NCBI GenBank assembly: GCA_033105485.1
Contig: CP136956.1
Coordinates: forward strand, 1,364,001-1,428,000
Length of the DNA stretch: 64,000 bases
Direction: 5' to 3'
From: LVI-A0039 sp033105485
GTDB taxonomy: Bacteria; Bacillota_I; Bacilli_A; UBA3375
Both the position numbers and the translations under genes were made by a program. A model generated the notes under the pieces. That model saw only the letters and a list, made by a program, of their open reading frames with translations, was not told the origin of the DNA and ran no database searches. Shown piece after piece: positions 52,339-60,530 of this stretch (within the stretch, counting starts at the first letter, position 1; each line of letters opens with the position of its first letter).

Positions 52339-52415
52339 GGACCTATAGCTCAGTTGGTTAGAGCTCTCGGCTCATAACCGAGCGGTCGCAGGTTCAAGTC
52401 CTGCTGGGTCCACCA
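52339..52415 (+). tRNA. tRNA with anticodon CAT, probably tRNA-Ile2
   Basis: 77 nt with encoded CCA. Acceptor GGACCTA/TGGGTCC, anticodon stem CTCGG/CCGAG with loop CTCATAA. It is not initiator. An elongator Met gene is already present at 49421 and this sequence differs from it, so lysidine-modified Ile2 (reading ATA) is the likelier identity; Met cannot be excluded by eye. Confidence 0.85.
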
Positions 52416-52420
52416 TTCAT

Positions 52421-52495
52421 GCGGATGTGGTATAGTGGCTATTACCTCAGACTTCCACTCTGATGACGAGGGTTCGATTCCCTTCATCCGCTCCA
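52421..52495 (+). tRNA. tRNA-Gly (anticodon TCC)
   Basis: 75 nt with encoded CCA. Acceptor GCGGATG/CATCCGC, anticodon stem TCAGA/TCTGA with loop CTTCCAC. It is the last core-genome gene before the accessory element; tRNA 3' ends are common integration sites, but the other attachment end is not in the window. Confidence 0.95.
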
Positions 52496-52497
52496 AT

Positions 52498-52522
52498 TAG
52501 AAATCGAACCATTCGATTTTGT
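52498..52522 (+). terminator. Terminator of the tRNA pair
   Basis: Stem GAAATCGAA/TTCGATTTT with a three-base loop CCA, starting right after the tRNA-Gly CCA. Confidence 0.65.
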
Positions 52523-52556
52523 ATGCCATTTGTGTTATAAATGGTATAATTTATTT

Positions 52557-52668
52557 TTTATAACAGAGATGAGATAACGCTGTTTGACTTTTAGTAAAAA
52601 GTCTTAATGAACGCTCATTTAATCTTAGAAATAGCACAGGAGAGTACCTTTCGAGGTACTCTTTTTTT
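52557..52668 (+). ncRNA. Candidate small RNA of about 110 nt
   Basis: A TATAAT box (52545-52550) sits 95 bases before a textbook terminator, AGAGTACC/GGTACTCT with loop TTTCGA and seven T residues (52641-52668). Between them is no ORF but clear structure: an inner hairpin GACTTTT/AAAAGTC around 52588-52606, enclosed by ATGAG (about 52569) and CTCAT (about 52615). The sequence does not resemble SRP RNA, 6S, tmRNA or RNase P. It could be a chromosomal sRNA or a control RNA of the element that follows. Confidence 0.55.
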
Positions 52669-52713
52669 GTATCCATTTTCTTAATATATAGAAAGTGGTT
52701 ATAAAAGAAGAGT

Positions 52714-53145
52714 ATGCCAAACGAAAATAAAACTGAAGTAGTTAATACTAATGAATTAGAAACATTGCAAAACTTAAATCAAGCATATGCTAAAGACTAT
52801 TCTAATTCGATGTTACGTTCTGAACTAATGAGAAGAAGACTTAAAGTAATTGATTGTATGAATGTGATTAAATATATTGATTCTAGTTTGAATCATTTAT
52901 CAAGAGCGTCAAAAGTGTATGCTAAGTGGTTAGCAGAAGCAGGGGTGCTAAGCGTTGAAAACAAACAAAAAGCATTAAATAAAATTCCAGAAGACAAGCG
53001 TAGTGAGTATGAGAAAATGCCAACAGCATTAGAAATTAGGACTAGATATAAATTTGAAGATAAACCAACTGAATACCAAGATATGAAAGTTGGAGTTGAA
53101 TATAACAAATGGTTATATAAATTTATGGAGAATGACGATGCGTAA
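52714..53145 (+). CDS. Unknown 143-residue protein at the left end of the accessory element
   Basis: Soluble, charged, mainly alpha-helical protein (LQNLNQAYAKDYSNSMLRSELMRRRLKVIDCMNVIKYID, in part). There is no membrane segment and no recognised motif. AGAAGAG lies before the ATG. It overlaps the next gene by 8 bases, so the two are likely expressed together as the first genes of the element. Confidence 0.7.
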   Translation: MPNENKTEVVNTNELETLQNLNQAYAKDYSNSMLRSELMRRRLKVIDCMNVIKYIDSSLNHLSRASKVYAKWLAEAGVLSVENKQKALNKIPEDKRSEYEKMPTALEIRTRYKFEDKPTEYQDMKVGVEYNKWLYKFMENDDA

Positions 53146-53977
53146 TAGAAAATATGTTATTTATGACACTAATGAAGTTATTGATCTAATATATACTCAC
53201 GATGTACTAAAAACTAACATTAGTTATTTAAAAAGCAAAAATAAGCTAGTTTGCCTTGATTACTTTCATGAGTACGACTTCAGACTTAGAGATGTAGAAC
53301 AGTCATTTAAAGATGGACGTAAGAATATAAAATACTATAAATATGAGATTGCTTTTAAATTTACTAAAAATGAAAAGTATTTAAAGAAATTAGTAAATGA
53401 TGTAATTAAGTATATAACTGGTGATAGTTTTGTATTAGAATACGTAGCGTTTATAAACGAGCGTAAAAGTTGTGTAACAATTGTATTATTTGACAGATAC
53501 TTCTATCCAGATAGTAAAGTAGTTGATGTTATCGTAAAAAACGATTGGAAAAATGGAAAATACAAAGCTGGTGATGTAAAAGGTAAGAAGACTATTTATG
53601 TAACAGAAAAGTTAAGATATTTTAATTTCAAATCAAAGGCGTTATTAGCAAAATATTTTGAAACTATGAGACTTTATCTAATGGATAATAAGTCAGATAA
53701 CAACGAGAATGATAATGATAAAGGTATCGTATCAGATAAAAAGTTAAAAGTATCTAAAGATAGATATGTAAGAGTTAAACGTAAAGAAATATTCTATTCG
53801 CAAATTGGAGAATATCGAATGCGTAAAATAAGAGCTATAAATAGCCTTATTAGACTTAATAATCTAAATGTGACCAATGTTGCATCTGATGTAATAAGGC
53901 GCTATAAACACCGAATAAACACGCCTTATGATGTTTCTAAGTTTGAAAATGAGATTTTAGATTTAATGTACAACTAA
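53138..53977 (+). CDS. Unknown 279-residue basic protein, possible replication or mobilisation protein
   Basis: The start is placed at ATG 53138, 7 bases after GGAG; ATG 53132 is too close to it. The protein is Lys/Tyr/Asp-rich with an N-terminal mixed alpha/beta region (RKYVIYDTNEVIDLIY; YEIAFKFTKNEKYLKKL; SCVTIVLFDRYFYPD) and a basic C-terminal helical region with RVKRKEIFYSQIGEYRMRK. The fold hints at a nucleic-acid-binding or relaxase/Rep-like protein but I see no catalytic tyrosine or HUH motif, so no function is assigned. Confidence 0.65.
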   Translation: MRNRKYVIYDTNEVIDLIYTHDVLKTNISYLKSKNKLVCLDYFHEYDFRLRDVEQSFKDGRKNIKYYKYEIAFKFTKNEKYLKKLVNDVIKYITGDSFVLEYVAFINERKSCVTIVLFDRYFYPDSKVVDVIVKNDWKNGKYKAGDVKGKKTIYVTEKLRYFNFKSKALLAKYFETMRLYLMDNKSDNNENDNDKGIVSDKKLKVSKDRYVRVKRKEIFYSQIGEYRMRKIRAINSLIRLNNLNVTNVASDVIRRYKHRINTPYDVSKFENEILDLMYN

Positions 53978-54047
53978 ATAGAGTTTGAAAACTCAAAAAT
54001 TCGAATATATAATAACACAATATATATGTGTGTATAAGGGATCGGGT

Positions 54048-54368
54048 GTGCAACTACTAGAAGACATAATTACTGCTGGGACTATATTGCTGACTGTATT
54101 TGTATCAATTGCATTAGGCGAAATACTATATGATGAAATTGTTGGAGCTGATGAAGTAGAAGAAGTATATAGATGTGATGAGTTGCCAAATGGAACAATT
54201 GTTGATGGGAAAGTTTTTAATGGTATTTTCTCAACTCGGTACCAATTAGAATTGTGTGATGAAACAAGTATAAGAGATGATGGTGAAAGCCAGGTTACAG
54301 TTAGTCCGAATACTTATTCAGACTATGAGCAAGGCAAAATAAATAAACTAGAAAATTGGGAGGCATAA
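54048..54368 (+). CDS. Small membrane protein of the element (106 residues)
   Basis: GTG 54048 with AAGGG 7 bases upstream is the likely start; reading back to a TTG at 53985 lacks a ribosome site. It has one N-terminal membrane segment (IITAGTILLTVFVSIALGEILY) followed by an acidic domain with two cysteines (YRCDELPNGTIVDG; LELCDETS) that may form a disulfide outside the cell. Family unknown. The next gene begins directly after its stop. Confidence 0.6.
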   Translation: MQLLEDIITAGTILLTVFVSIALGEILYDEIVGADEVEEVYRCDELPNGTIVDGKVFNGIFSTRYQLELCDETSIRDDGESQVTVSPNTYSDYEQGKINKLENWEA

Positions 54369-54761
54369 ATGAAAACAGGAAAAGAAAGTGTGGGCTGGAA
54401 ATGGTCAATGTTGTTAATAATATCATTAATATCTATTGTGGTTATAAAAGGAATTAAAGAGGGGAATGTAACAATTGAAGCACTAACGTTAATTACCAAT
54501 GAGGCAAGTCGAAGTGTACAATTATATGGCTCAATATTCGGTATTGTGATATTAGGTGTATTAATCAAGATTCTACTAAAAAATAATGAAAAAATAAGTG
54601 ATTTGATACCTAGGTTTAATAAAAAAACAAAGAAGATTGAGAAAAATAAAAAAACAACGGAATTAGACCTAGTATTATTAAAAAATATAGGTATGGCAAT
54701 AATCGCACTTATGATGATTATTTTTACACCAACATTAATAGAATGGTTAACAAATATTTAA
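54369..54761 (+). CDS. Membrane protein of the element with about three segments (130 residues)
   Basis: Hydrophobic segments near residues 10-28 (WSMLLIISLISIVVIKG), 51-69 (LYGSIFGIVILGVLIKIL) and 107-125 (IGMAIIALMMIIFTPTLIEW), with a Lys-rich loop between the last two. GGGAGG precedes the ATG. Size and context recall small conjugation-channel subunits, but no family is recognised. Confidence 0.65.
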   Translation: MKTGKESVGWKWSMLLIISLISIVVIKGIKEGNVTIEALTLITNEASRSVQLYGSIFGIVILGVLIKILLKNNEKISDLIPRFNKKTKKIEKNKKTTELDLVLLKNIGMAIIALMMIIFTPTLIEWLTNI

Positions 54762-54778
54762 ATACAAAGGAGATAAAT

Positions 54779-54994
54779 ATGATTGTCTTAATAGTAATGG
54801 TGATGTTATTCCAGTTAGTTTTTCCATTTATTGAACCGATATATGGAGTGGCTGTATTTCCGTTATATTTAATTGAATTTCTCATACTTAATCAACAAGG
54901 TTATGATATGTTAACAACTATACTTATATTATTATATTTGCTTTCAATGTTTCTTGGAGTTGGTTTAAAAGAAAGTAAACACGGTTGGAAATAG
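54779..54994 (+). CDS. Small hydrophobic protein of the element (71 residues)
   Basis: ATG 54779 follows AAAGGAG at good spacing; the earlier in-frame GTG/ATG codons lie inside the preceding gene. Two to three hydrophobic segments (IVLIVMVMLFQLVFPFI; VAVFPLYLIEFLIL; ILILLYLLSMFLGVGL). Unknown function, probably a membrane component working with the two preceding genes. Confidence 0.6.
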   Translation: MIVLIVMVMLFQLVFPFIEPIYGVAVFPLYLIEFLILNQQGYDMLTTILILLYLLSMFLGVGLKESKHGWK

Positions 54995-55032
54995 GAATTA
55001 TTTTAAAATAGAGCATACAAAAGGAGAAAATT

Positions 55033-55791
55033 ATGAGAACAAAAATTATTAGCATTTACAACAACAAAGGTGGTGTGGGAAAAACTACAACAACAAAGTA
55101 TTTAACAGAACACTTAACGAGGCAAGGAAAGAAAGTGTTACTAATCGATATGGATCCACAAGCTAACTTAAGTAGAAATTTCTTAGGCGAAGCATACAAC
55201 CCATACGATAATGATTTATCAGTGTATAACTTACTTCTAGATGAAAAACTTATGATTGAAGATATAAAAAGAGTAATAGATGCAAACTTAGATATTATCC
55301 CTAGTAATGATAAACACACTGAAAGTAACAATGAAATGCTTCAACAAGCGATTCGTAAGAATCCAGCAACACGATTATCAAGCAAACTAAGAAACAATAG
55401 TGATTATGATTATATCCTAATCGATAGTGCACCGACTAAGGACTTATTAGCAACTAATTCACTTACTGCTAGTGATGAAGTATTTATACCAATTAGCATG
55501 GATAAGTATGCGATTGATGGAGTGCAGGGGGTATTATCACTTATTCAAAATGTAAAAAGTGAGTTTAACAATAGTCTTAAGATTGCAGGTATCTTCTTAA
55601 ATGCAGGTAAAACAGGTGAGATGTATGACAACTTACACGCTGAATTATTAAAGGAACTACCAGGAGTCGTGCTAACAAACAAAGTAGCTAACTATGTAGC
55701 GATTAATAAAGAGACTTTTAATATCGACACTAAAGAGAATAAAGGTAAAGAGCAATTCATAGAAGTTTTCAAAGAGGTGGATTATGTCTAA
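55033..55791 (+). CDS. parA: ParA-family partition ATPase
   Basis: 252-residue Walker-type ParA/Soj protein with deviant Walker A NNKGGVGKTTTTKYL, switch I MDPQANLSRNFLG, Walker B YDYILIDSAPTKD and VFIPISMDKYAIDGV. It lacks an N-terminal DNA-binding extension, as in ParA of type Ib or chromosomal Soj. AAAGGAG precedes the ATG. It overlaps parB by 8 bases. It provides segregation of a circular extrachromosomal form, indicating that the element is or was plasmid-like. Confidence 0.93.
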   Translation: MRTKIISIYNNKGGVGKTTTTKYLTEHLTRQGKKVLLIDMDPQANLSRNFLGEAYNPYDNDLSVYNLLLDEKLMIEDIKRVIDANLDIIPSNDKHTESNNEMLQQAIRKNPATRLSSKLRNNSDYDYILIDSAPTKDLLATNSLTASDEVFIPISMDKYAIDGVQGVLSLIQNVKSEFNNSLKIAGIFLNAGKTGEMYDNLHAELLKELPGVVLTNKVANYVAINKETFNIDTKENKGKEQFIEVFKEVDYV

Positions 55792-56521
55792 GGGAATGTT
55801 TAATCTAAACTTAAGTGAAACAAATAAAGAAATTAATATTCAAAATACAGAAGTCAGTAAACGTGTAAATGTACGTAAAGTGAATATAAATGAGTTACAT
55901 GAGTCAAAAGATAACTTCTATTCAATCAGAGGAGTGCCAGAGCTTGCTGAAGAAATTCGTGTAAACGGTCTTTTAAATCCAATTAAAGTTACTAGAGATA
56001 TGGAAGTGTTGTCAGGACACAGAAGATTAGCAGCTCATAAACTATTGGCCGAAACTGAAGATGAGTTTAAAGAAGTAGATGTTATTTTTGTGGACGACTT
56101 TGAAACTATCGAAGAGAAACAACTATTTTTAATCACTGAGAACTCATCAAGAGTTAAAACAAAAGATGATATAGCAACTGAGATGACTCAAAAGAAAGAA
56201 TTATACACGAAACTTAAGGAACAAGGTAGTGGAGAATATAAGAAGGCAAATATTACAAAACTAATTGCTAACGAATATGGAGTATCAGAAGCTACTGTTA
56301 AACGAGCAACAAAGGGGACTAGTAAGAATAAGCCGAAAAGCCCAGATGAAGAGTTTAGAAAGAAATTTAATAGTTTATGTAAGTACATGGAACAAAACTC
56401 AAAAGATATCAGTGTTCCAGATCACGTTTATAATGTTATCGTTGATTACTATATGGAAATGAACCAGACTAAGCTTGATTTAAAAATGAATGATAATTTG
56501 GAGTTTGAAGATGAAGAATAA
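55784..56521 (+). CDS. parB: ParB-like partition protein
   Basis: 245 residues. N-terminal ParB/sulfiredoxin domain with EEIRVNGLLNPIKVTRD and the CTP/nucleotide-binding motif VLSGHRRLAAHKLL, then helix-turn-helix (ITKLIANEYGVSEATVKRATKG) and a short helical tail. It binds centromere sites and works with ParA. A repeated palindrome at 57169, 57203 and 60493 is a candidate binding site. It overlaps parA by 8 bases and the next gene by 11. Confidence 0.9.
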   Translation: MSKGMFNLNLSETNKEINIQNTEVSKRVNVRKVNINELHESKDNFYSIRGVPELAEEIRVNGLLNPIKVTRDMEVLSGHRRLAAHKLLAETEDEFKEVDVIFVDDFETIEEKQLFLITENSSRVKTKDDIATEMTQKKELYTKLKEQGSGEYKKANITKLIANEYGVSEATVKRATKGTSKNKPKSPDEEFRKKFNSLCKYMEQNSKDISVPDHVYNVIVDYYMEMNQTKLDLKMNDNLEFEDEE

Positions 56522-56795
56522 TATCGATTACCAAAAACTTTATAAGAAAAGTGAATTCATCAATTTAATTAGTGGTTTTGAATATACAACAGTTGAACTA
56601 AACGAAGATAATAAGTATGTAATAGTTGATAAAGAAACTAATAGTGAACTGGCTGATGAGGCTGGAGAGTTCATTATCTGTGATTATGGTAATGTACTAA
56701 TTTCAGAAGAAAATTTAGAAACACCATTAACTAGTGAATTTGAAACAAATATTAATAATGCAATTAAAGGTAATAAAGCTATTGAAGCATTTTAA
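56511..56795 (+). CDS. Unknown 94-residue acidic protein
   Basis: ATG 56511 lies inside the end of parB with GGAG upstream, indicating coupling. Acidic, small alpha/beta protein (FEYTTVELNEDNKYVIVD; GEFIICDYGNVLISEENLE). No motif recognised. Confidence 0.6.
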   Translation: MKNNIDYQKLYKKSEFINLISGFEYTTVELNEDNKYVIVDKETNSELADEAGEFIICDYGNVLISEENLETPLTSEFETNINNAIKGNKAIEAF

Positions 56796-56815
56796 AATGA
56801 AAATTGAGGAGTAGC

Positions 56816-57031
56816 ATGAAAGCACAAATGACAGAAGAAACAAGTATAAAATGTCAAACTATGAGTCATGATATCGATATGATTATATGCGACTTGAAAC
56901 AAGTTAAGACGACAGTGAATAATGCGAATCAAAAACAATTAAAGAATTTTGACTTAGATGTTACTAAAAAAGATATGCAAAATCTTATGATTATTGCAAA
57001 TGTATTAAAAGTTAAAGTTGAAAAAATATAA
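56816..57031 (+). CDS. Unknown 71-residue helical protein
   Basis: ATG 56816 follows GAGGAG (a TTG at 56804 is rejected because it overlaps the ribosome site). Predicted short two-helix protein (MSHDIDMIICDLKQVKT; LDVTKKDMQNLMIIANVLK). Last gene of the parAB run. Confidence 0.6.
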   Translation: MKAQMTEETSIKCQTMSHDIDMIICDLKQVKTTVNNANQKQLKNFDLDVTKKDMQNLMIIANVLKVKVEKI

Positions 57032-57044
57032 AAAGAAGTAAAAA

Positions 57045-57165
57045 CTTATGCGGCTTATTGCTGTGGGTATTAGAAACTGTAATACTTTGCGGCTCTTTGC
57101 TGTGTAGGCTGGTTTGAATATACATTCATATCAGGTAGCTCGTTGAAAACTGAATAATTGACCTA
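57045..57165 (+). ncRNA. Candidate structured RNA with 17-bp direct repeats
   Basis: Two near-identical 17-mers, TGCGGCTTATTGCTGTG (57050-57066) and TGCGGCTCTTTGCTGTG (about 57088-57104), enclose a perfect hairpin GTATTA/TAATAC (about 57068-57086). The region is richer in G and C than its surroundings, has no ORF and ends near a TTGAAAACTGAATA stretch. Its position between the par genes and the palindrome pair suggests a leader RNA, a centromere or a transfer/replication origin. Class not recognised. Confidence 0.45.
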
Positions 57166-57168
57166 AAC

Positions 57169-57225
57169 AGAAGGGTCATAATGACCCTTCTAAAAAATAA
57201 ACAGAGGGGTCATTATGACCCTTCT
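57169..57225 (+). repeat. Two copies of the GGGTCATAATGACCC palindrome
   Basis: A 23-base palindrome (57169-57191, arms AGAAGGGTCAT/ATGACCCTTCT) is followed 11 bases later by a near copy (57203-57225) with the central base changed. They end 22 bases before the start of the 1069-residue gene. No T-tract follows either, so they are not terminators. Confidence 0.9.
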
Positions 57226-57247
57226 AGAAATTTAGGAGAAAATAATT

Positions 57248-60200
57248 ATGAAAAAAGTTAAACAAGCGTCTACAGAAACTCCGTTTATGAGTAAGTGGGA
57301 TAAGGTTGAACTTACTCCCAACAATGTAGTAGAATACTTTTCGCAGTTAAAATACTATACTGAAAAGTATCCACCTAGCCTTGGTTATTTCAAAACATAT
57401 ATAGAAATAGATGATGGAGATACTCAAATTAATAGAAGATATGATAGTGATGAACTTGGAAAACTAGAAGAATTACTTATAAAATACGTATTGGAAGATA
57501 TGAGTATTCAGGAGTTGTTTTCACTGCCGCAGTTTAAGAAACTAACTGAGGAATTAATTGAATATGGAAACTTAGTAGAAGAAGGATTAAGTTTCTTACC
57601 AACTGGACTTGGAGAAGTAAGGTTATATAAACTTGAACAAAGTGTAACAGGTAATTTGACTCATGTAGTTGAAGGTTTACAAGAAGATATGATAGTAAGC
57701 AAACTAGTAGATAAAGGAATTAAAAGTGAGGATGCTAAGATTATTCAAACTCTTGATTTAGCTCAGAGAATTATAAATGATCAGTTACTAAGCGGTGATG
57801 TTGAAATGATTGGGTTCTTAATTAATCAAACGGAATTCGACGAGGAAACACTAACAACTCATCAAAAACATGAGTTAAACAAAATTCGACTAGATAAGTA
57901 TAATCCAGAAGTAAATGCTCTGATACTTGAGCATTGGACTAATATACAAAAATGTAGTTCGAGAGATGATGTTGAGTTTTACATGCAAGAAAATGGTTTA
58001 GAAATTATAAATTCTCACGAATTAATTCCTGATGGATATGGAGAGTTAAGTCATAGATTTGTAAGAACAGATAAAATGGATATTATGCGCAGCTATGACT
58101 ATAATGGTTATAACATTATAGAGTCTAAAATTGGCGATGTTCCTGTATTCATTGATCCACAAACTTTAGATATGCAATCTAGTTTAGAAAGTGTAATGAA
58201 ACATGTAGAGCATTTCAATAGACCGATGCTTTTACAAAACTTACGTCATTTCTATTTAGACAATATGAATGAAGTTAAGTTTAATGATTTAGAATCAATT
58301 GTTATAACTGATTTAATGAAAGAGTATTATGGAATGGACATTTTACGAGAACGCAACAGAATATTGGAGACTGAGTCAGTTGCTTTAAAAGATTATCAAA
58401 CTGTAGATAAGTTAATCAATGACATAAGGACTAGTTTTGAAGGTATTCCTCTTTTAGAAAGTGCGATTATCACTCCAAGTTTAAACAGTGATGGAGAGCA
58501 TACTCTTCAAATAGATACAGCACTAAATGATATTGTACTCGCAGTAACTACAGATAGTTACTATTTAAGTGTTGCAAAAGATATCTTAGAAATTACTCAT
58601 GATAAAGTTGATTTACCACGTGATATGCTTGATGATATGTTAGAAAGAATAGATGAGTTAGACAGTAAGTTTGAAAATTTGGTTGAAGCAGAACTTATGC
58701 AATTATCTAATATTGGCAAAAGGTTATCTGGTGATAGTGGTTTTCAATTTCAAGAATTAAAATACGTTGTCGATAACTTCTCAAATATGAAAACAGGAGA
58801 CATTAATATTGTTGAATACCTAGGAAGCATAATTGCTGATTTTCAATCAAAAGAAATTGATGATACTAATGTAATGGATGTAATGCAACTGTTAGAAATA
58901 GCAAATGAATATGCTAAAACAAAAAATCTAACATTTGCTGATATTCCGAATAGCCATGATTGTGTATTACAAGTTTTAGAACCACCTATTTATCAAGTTA
59001 TGAAATGGGACAAATACGATGCGGCAACAACAAATATGTTTGGATTTGAAATTACAGCTTTTACTGAAGAGTTTCAACAAATTGTAAACGACGCAACAGT
59101 GGAAATCATTCGTCCATACTATGAAAGTTTCTTAGATGATACAGAAATGAGTGAAATAATATATTATCAAAGTGATGGATTAGATATTTATAGTGATTAT
59201 AAATTCTTAAATGAAGAGAATACTATTTGCTTTAGAAATCTAGATTGGTTTAACCCACAAATTGAAGTATCAGAGTTATTATCGAATGCACAAGCTTTTT
59301 TAGATGATGGATGTCAAAATGAGGAGCAAGTTGAGTTACTTAAGTACATGCTTGAAGGTAATGAGCTAAGTTATTGGAATGAAAAAGGTGTAAAACAATC
59401 ATTATTAGATGACTTTTATAAGTTACAACCACCAATGGGTGAGATTAGACTTAATATTGAAGAGAAACATCTAGACTTATTAAATGAAGTTAAAGACGCA
59501 TCGAAATTACTTTATGAGTACCACAACAATGGATTGTGTAATGCAATCACTTTTCCAGATTATAATCATTGGGAACAATTTTATGCTGAAGATATAGATG
59601 TGGATGGAGAAATACTACAGGAAGAGCGAATGTCATATGATGAGTATTATGACGAAGAACTCAAAATTAACTCTGGATATGAATGTGAAGCATTAGATAA
59701 GGCTTTTAGTATTATTGATGATAAACGAATTGAATATAGTAGTGATACTTTATTTGCTAAAGAAATATCGAGTATTTTCGAAAACAACTTAACAGAAAAA
59801 TTAGAAAATGCACAGTCAATTATTCGTGATTTAAATATGAAGTTGGATTATACGACAAATGAAATTGATCGTGTATTTGATAAGATAAACAATAGTCAAG
59901 AGGAAATGAGTACTATAGAAAAATTTGATTTGATTTGTAATTCTGCATATTGTGGGAAAGAACCTATTACCAGTGAATGGTTAAAATCAATAGAAGATAG
60001 CGAAGTTATGAAAACTGGTCTTAACATTATAGTTAATGATAACTTATCTAAGCTAGGCGAAAGCACTTTGATGTTTCAAACTATTACACATAATATGATT
60101 GGAGCTCCTGATGAGTATAAACTAGCATCACATAGAACTCAGCAGTTCTTTGAAAGAAACTCAAACATTGATTCAGATGAACTCAAAGTATTACTATTAG

Positions 60201-60457
60201 GCGTAGAGGATATAGATAATCACGTTAGAGTTGGTATGGATATCGGAAGCGGACATTATCAACTGCTGCAATTAGCGTGTAAAGATAAGTATTCAGAAAT
60301 AAATATTAATGATATTTGCTATATGGATACAAAATCACTTGATATTGCTAAGGATATTATAAAATTAAAAGTCTTATCTACTGATGTTGAGTCAGCCAAA
60401 CGATTAGAAGCAGCAACATTGATAAAAGAAGAAGTTAAATTAGAAAACGAACTTTAA
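57248..60457 (+). CDS. Very large unknown protein of the element (1069 residues)
   Basis: Acidic cytoplasmic-type protein without signal peptide, membrane segment or recognised catalytic motif. Predicted mostly helical. Two similar blocks suggest an internal duplication: LSFLPTGLGEVRLYKLEQ (about residue 120) and YKLQPPMGEIRLNIEEKH (about 735), each preceded by an acidic helical stretch. Near the C-terminus GVEDIDNHVRVGMDIGSGHY includes a glycine-rich turn. AGGAG precedes the ATG; it is preceded by the palindrome pair. It resembles in size and composition the large unannotated proteins of conjugative elements; no function assigned. Confidence 0.7.
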   Translation: MKKVKQASTETPFMSKWDKVELTPNNVVEYFSQLKYYTEKYPPSLGYFKTYIEIDDGDTQINRRYDSDELGKLEELLIKYVLEDMSIQELFSLPQFKKLTEELIEYGNLVEEGLSFLPTGLGEVRLYKLEQSVTGNLTHVVEGLQEDMIVSKLVDKGIKSEDAKIIQTLDLAQRIINDQLLSGDVEMIGFLINQTEFDEETLTTHQKHELNKIRLDKYNPEVNALILEHWTNIQKCSSRDDVEFYMQENGLEIINSHELIPDGYGELSHRFVRTDKMDIMRSYDYNGYNIIESKIGDVPVFIDPQTLDMQSSLESVMKHVEHFNRPMLLQNLRHFYLDNMNEVKFNDLESIVITDLMKEYYGMDILRERNRILETESVALKDYQTVDKLINDIRTSFEGIPLLESAIITPSLNSDGEHTLQIDTALNDIVLAVTTDSYYLSVAKDILEITHDKVDLPRDMLDDMLERIDELDSKFENLVEAELMQLSNIGKRLSGDSGFQFQELKYVVDNFSNMKTGDINIVEYLGSIIADFQSKEIDDTNVMDVMQLLEIANEYAKTKNLTFADIPNSHDCVLQVLEPPIYQVMKWDKYDAATTNMFGFEITAFTEEFQQIVNDATVEIIRPYYESFLDDTEMSEIIYYQSDGLDIYSDYKFLNEENTICFRNLDWFNPQIEVSELLSNAQAFLDDGCQNEEQVELLKYMLEGNELSYWNEKGVKQSLLDDFYKLQPPMGEIRLNIEEKHLDLLNEVKDASKLLYEYHNNGLCNAITFPDYNHWEQFYAEDIDVDGEILQEERMSYDEYYDEELKINSGYECEALDKAFSIIDDKRIEYSSDTLFAKEISSIFENNLTEKLENAQSIIRDLNMKLDYTTNEIDRVFDKINNSQEEMSTIEKFDLICNSAYCGKEPITSEWLKSIEDSEVMKTGLNIIVNDNLSKLGESTLMFQTITHNMIGAPDEYKLASHRTQQFFERNSNIDSDELKVLLLGVEDIDNHVRVGMDIGSGHYQLLQLACKDKYSEININDICYMDTKSLDIAKDIIKLKVLSTDVESAKRLEAATLIKEEVKLENEL

Positions 60458-60492
60458 TAAACAGTTGTATAATATGTTTATAAGGTTTGAGT

Positions 60493-60513
60493 AGAAGGGT
60501 CATAATGACCCTC
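60493..60513 (+). repeat. Third copy of the GGGTCATAATGACCC palindrome
   Basis: Same core and left flank (AGAA) as the copy at 57169; the right arm ends CCCTC. It lies 17 bases before the start of the next gene, the same relative place as the first pair. Confidence 0.88.
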
Positions 60514-60530
60514 GGGTTGAAAGGAATGTT

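Noticed and set aside
57169..57225. Palindromes as transcription terminators
   Set aside because: Neither copy is followed by a T-tract, and both sit just before a ribosome binding site.
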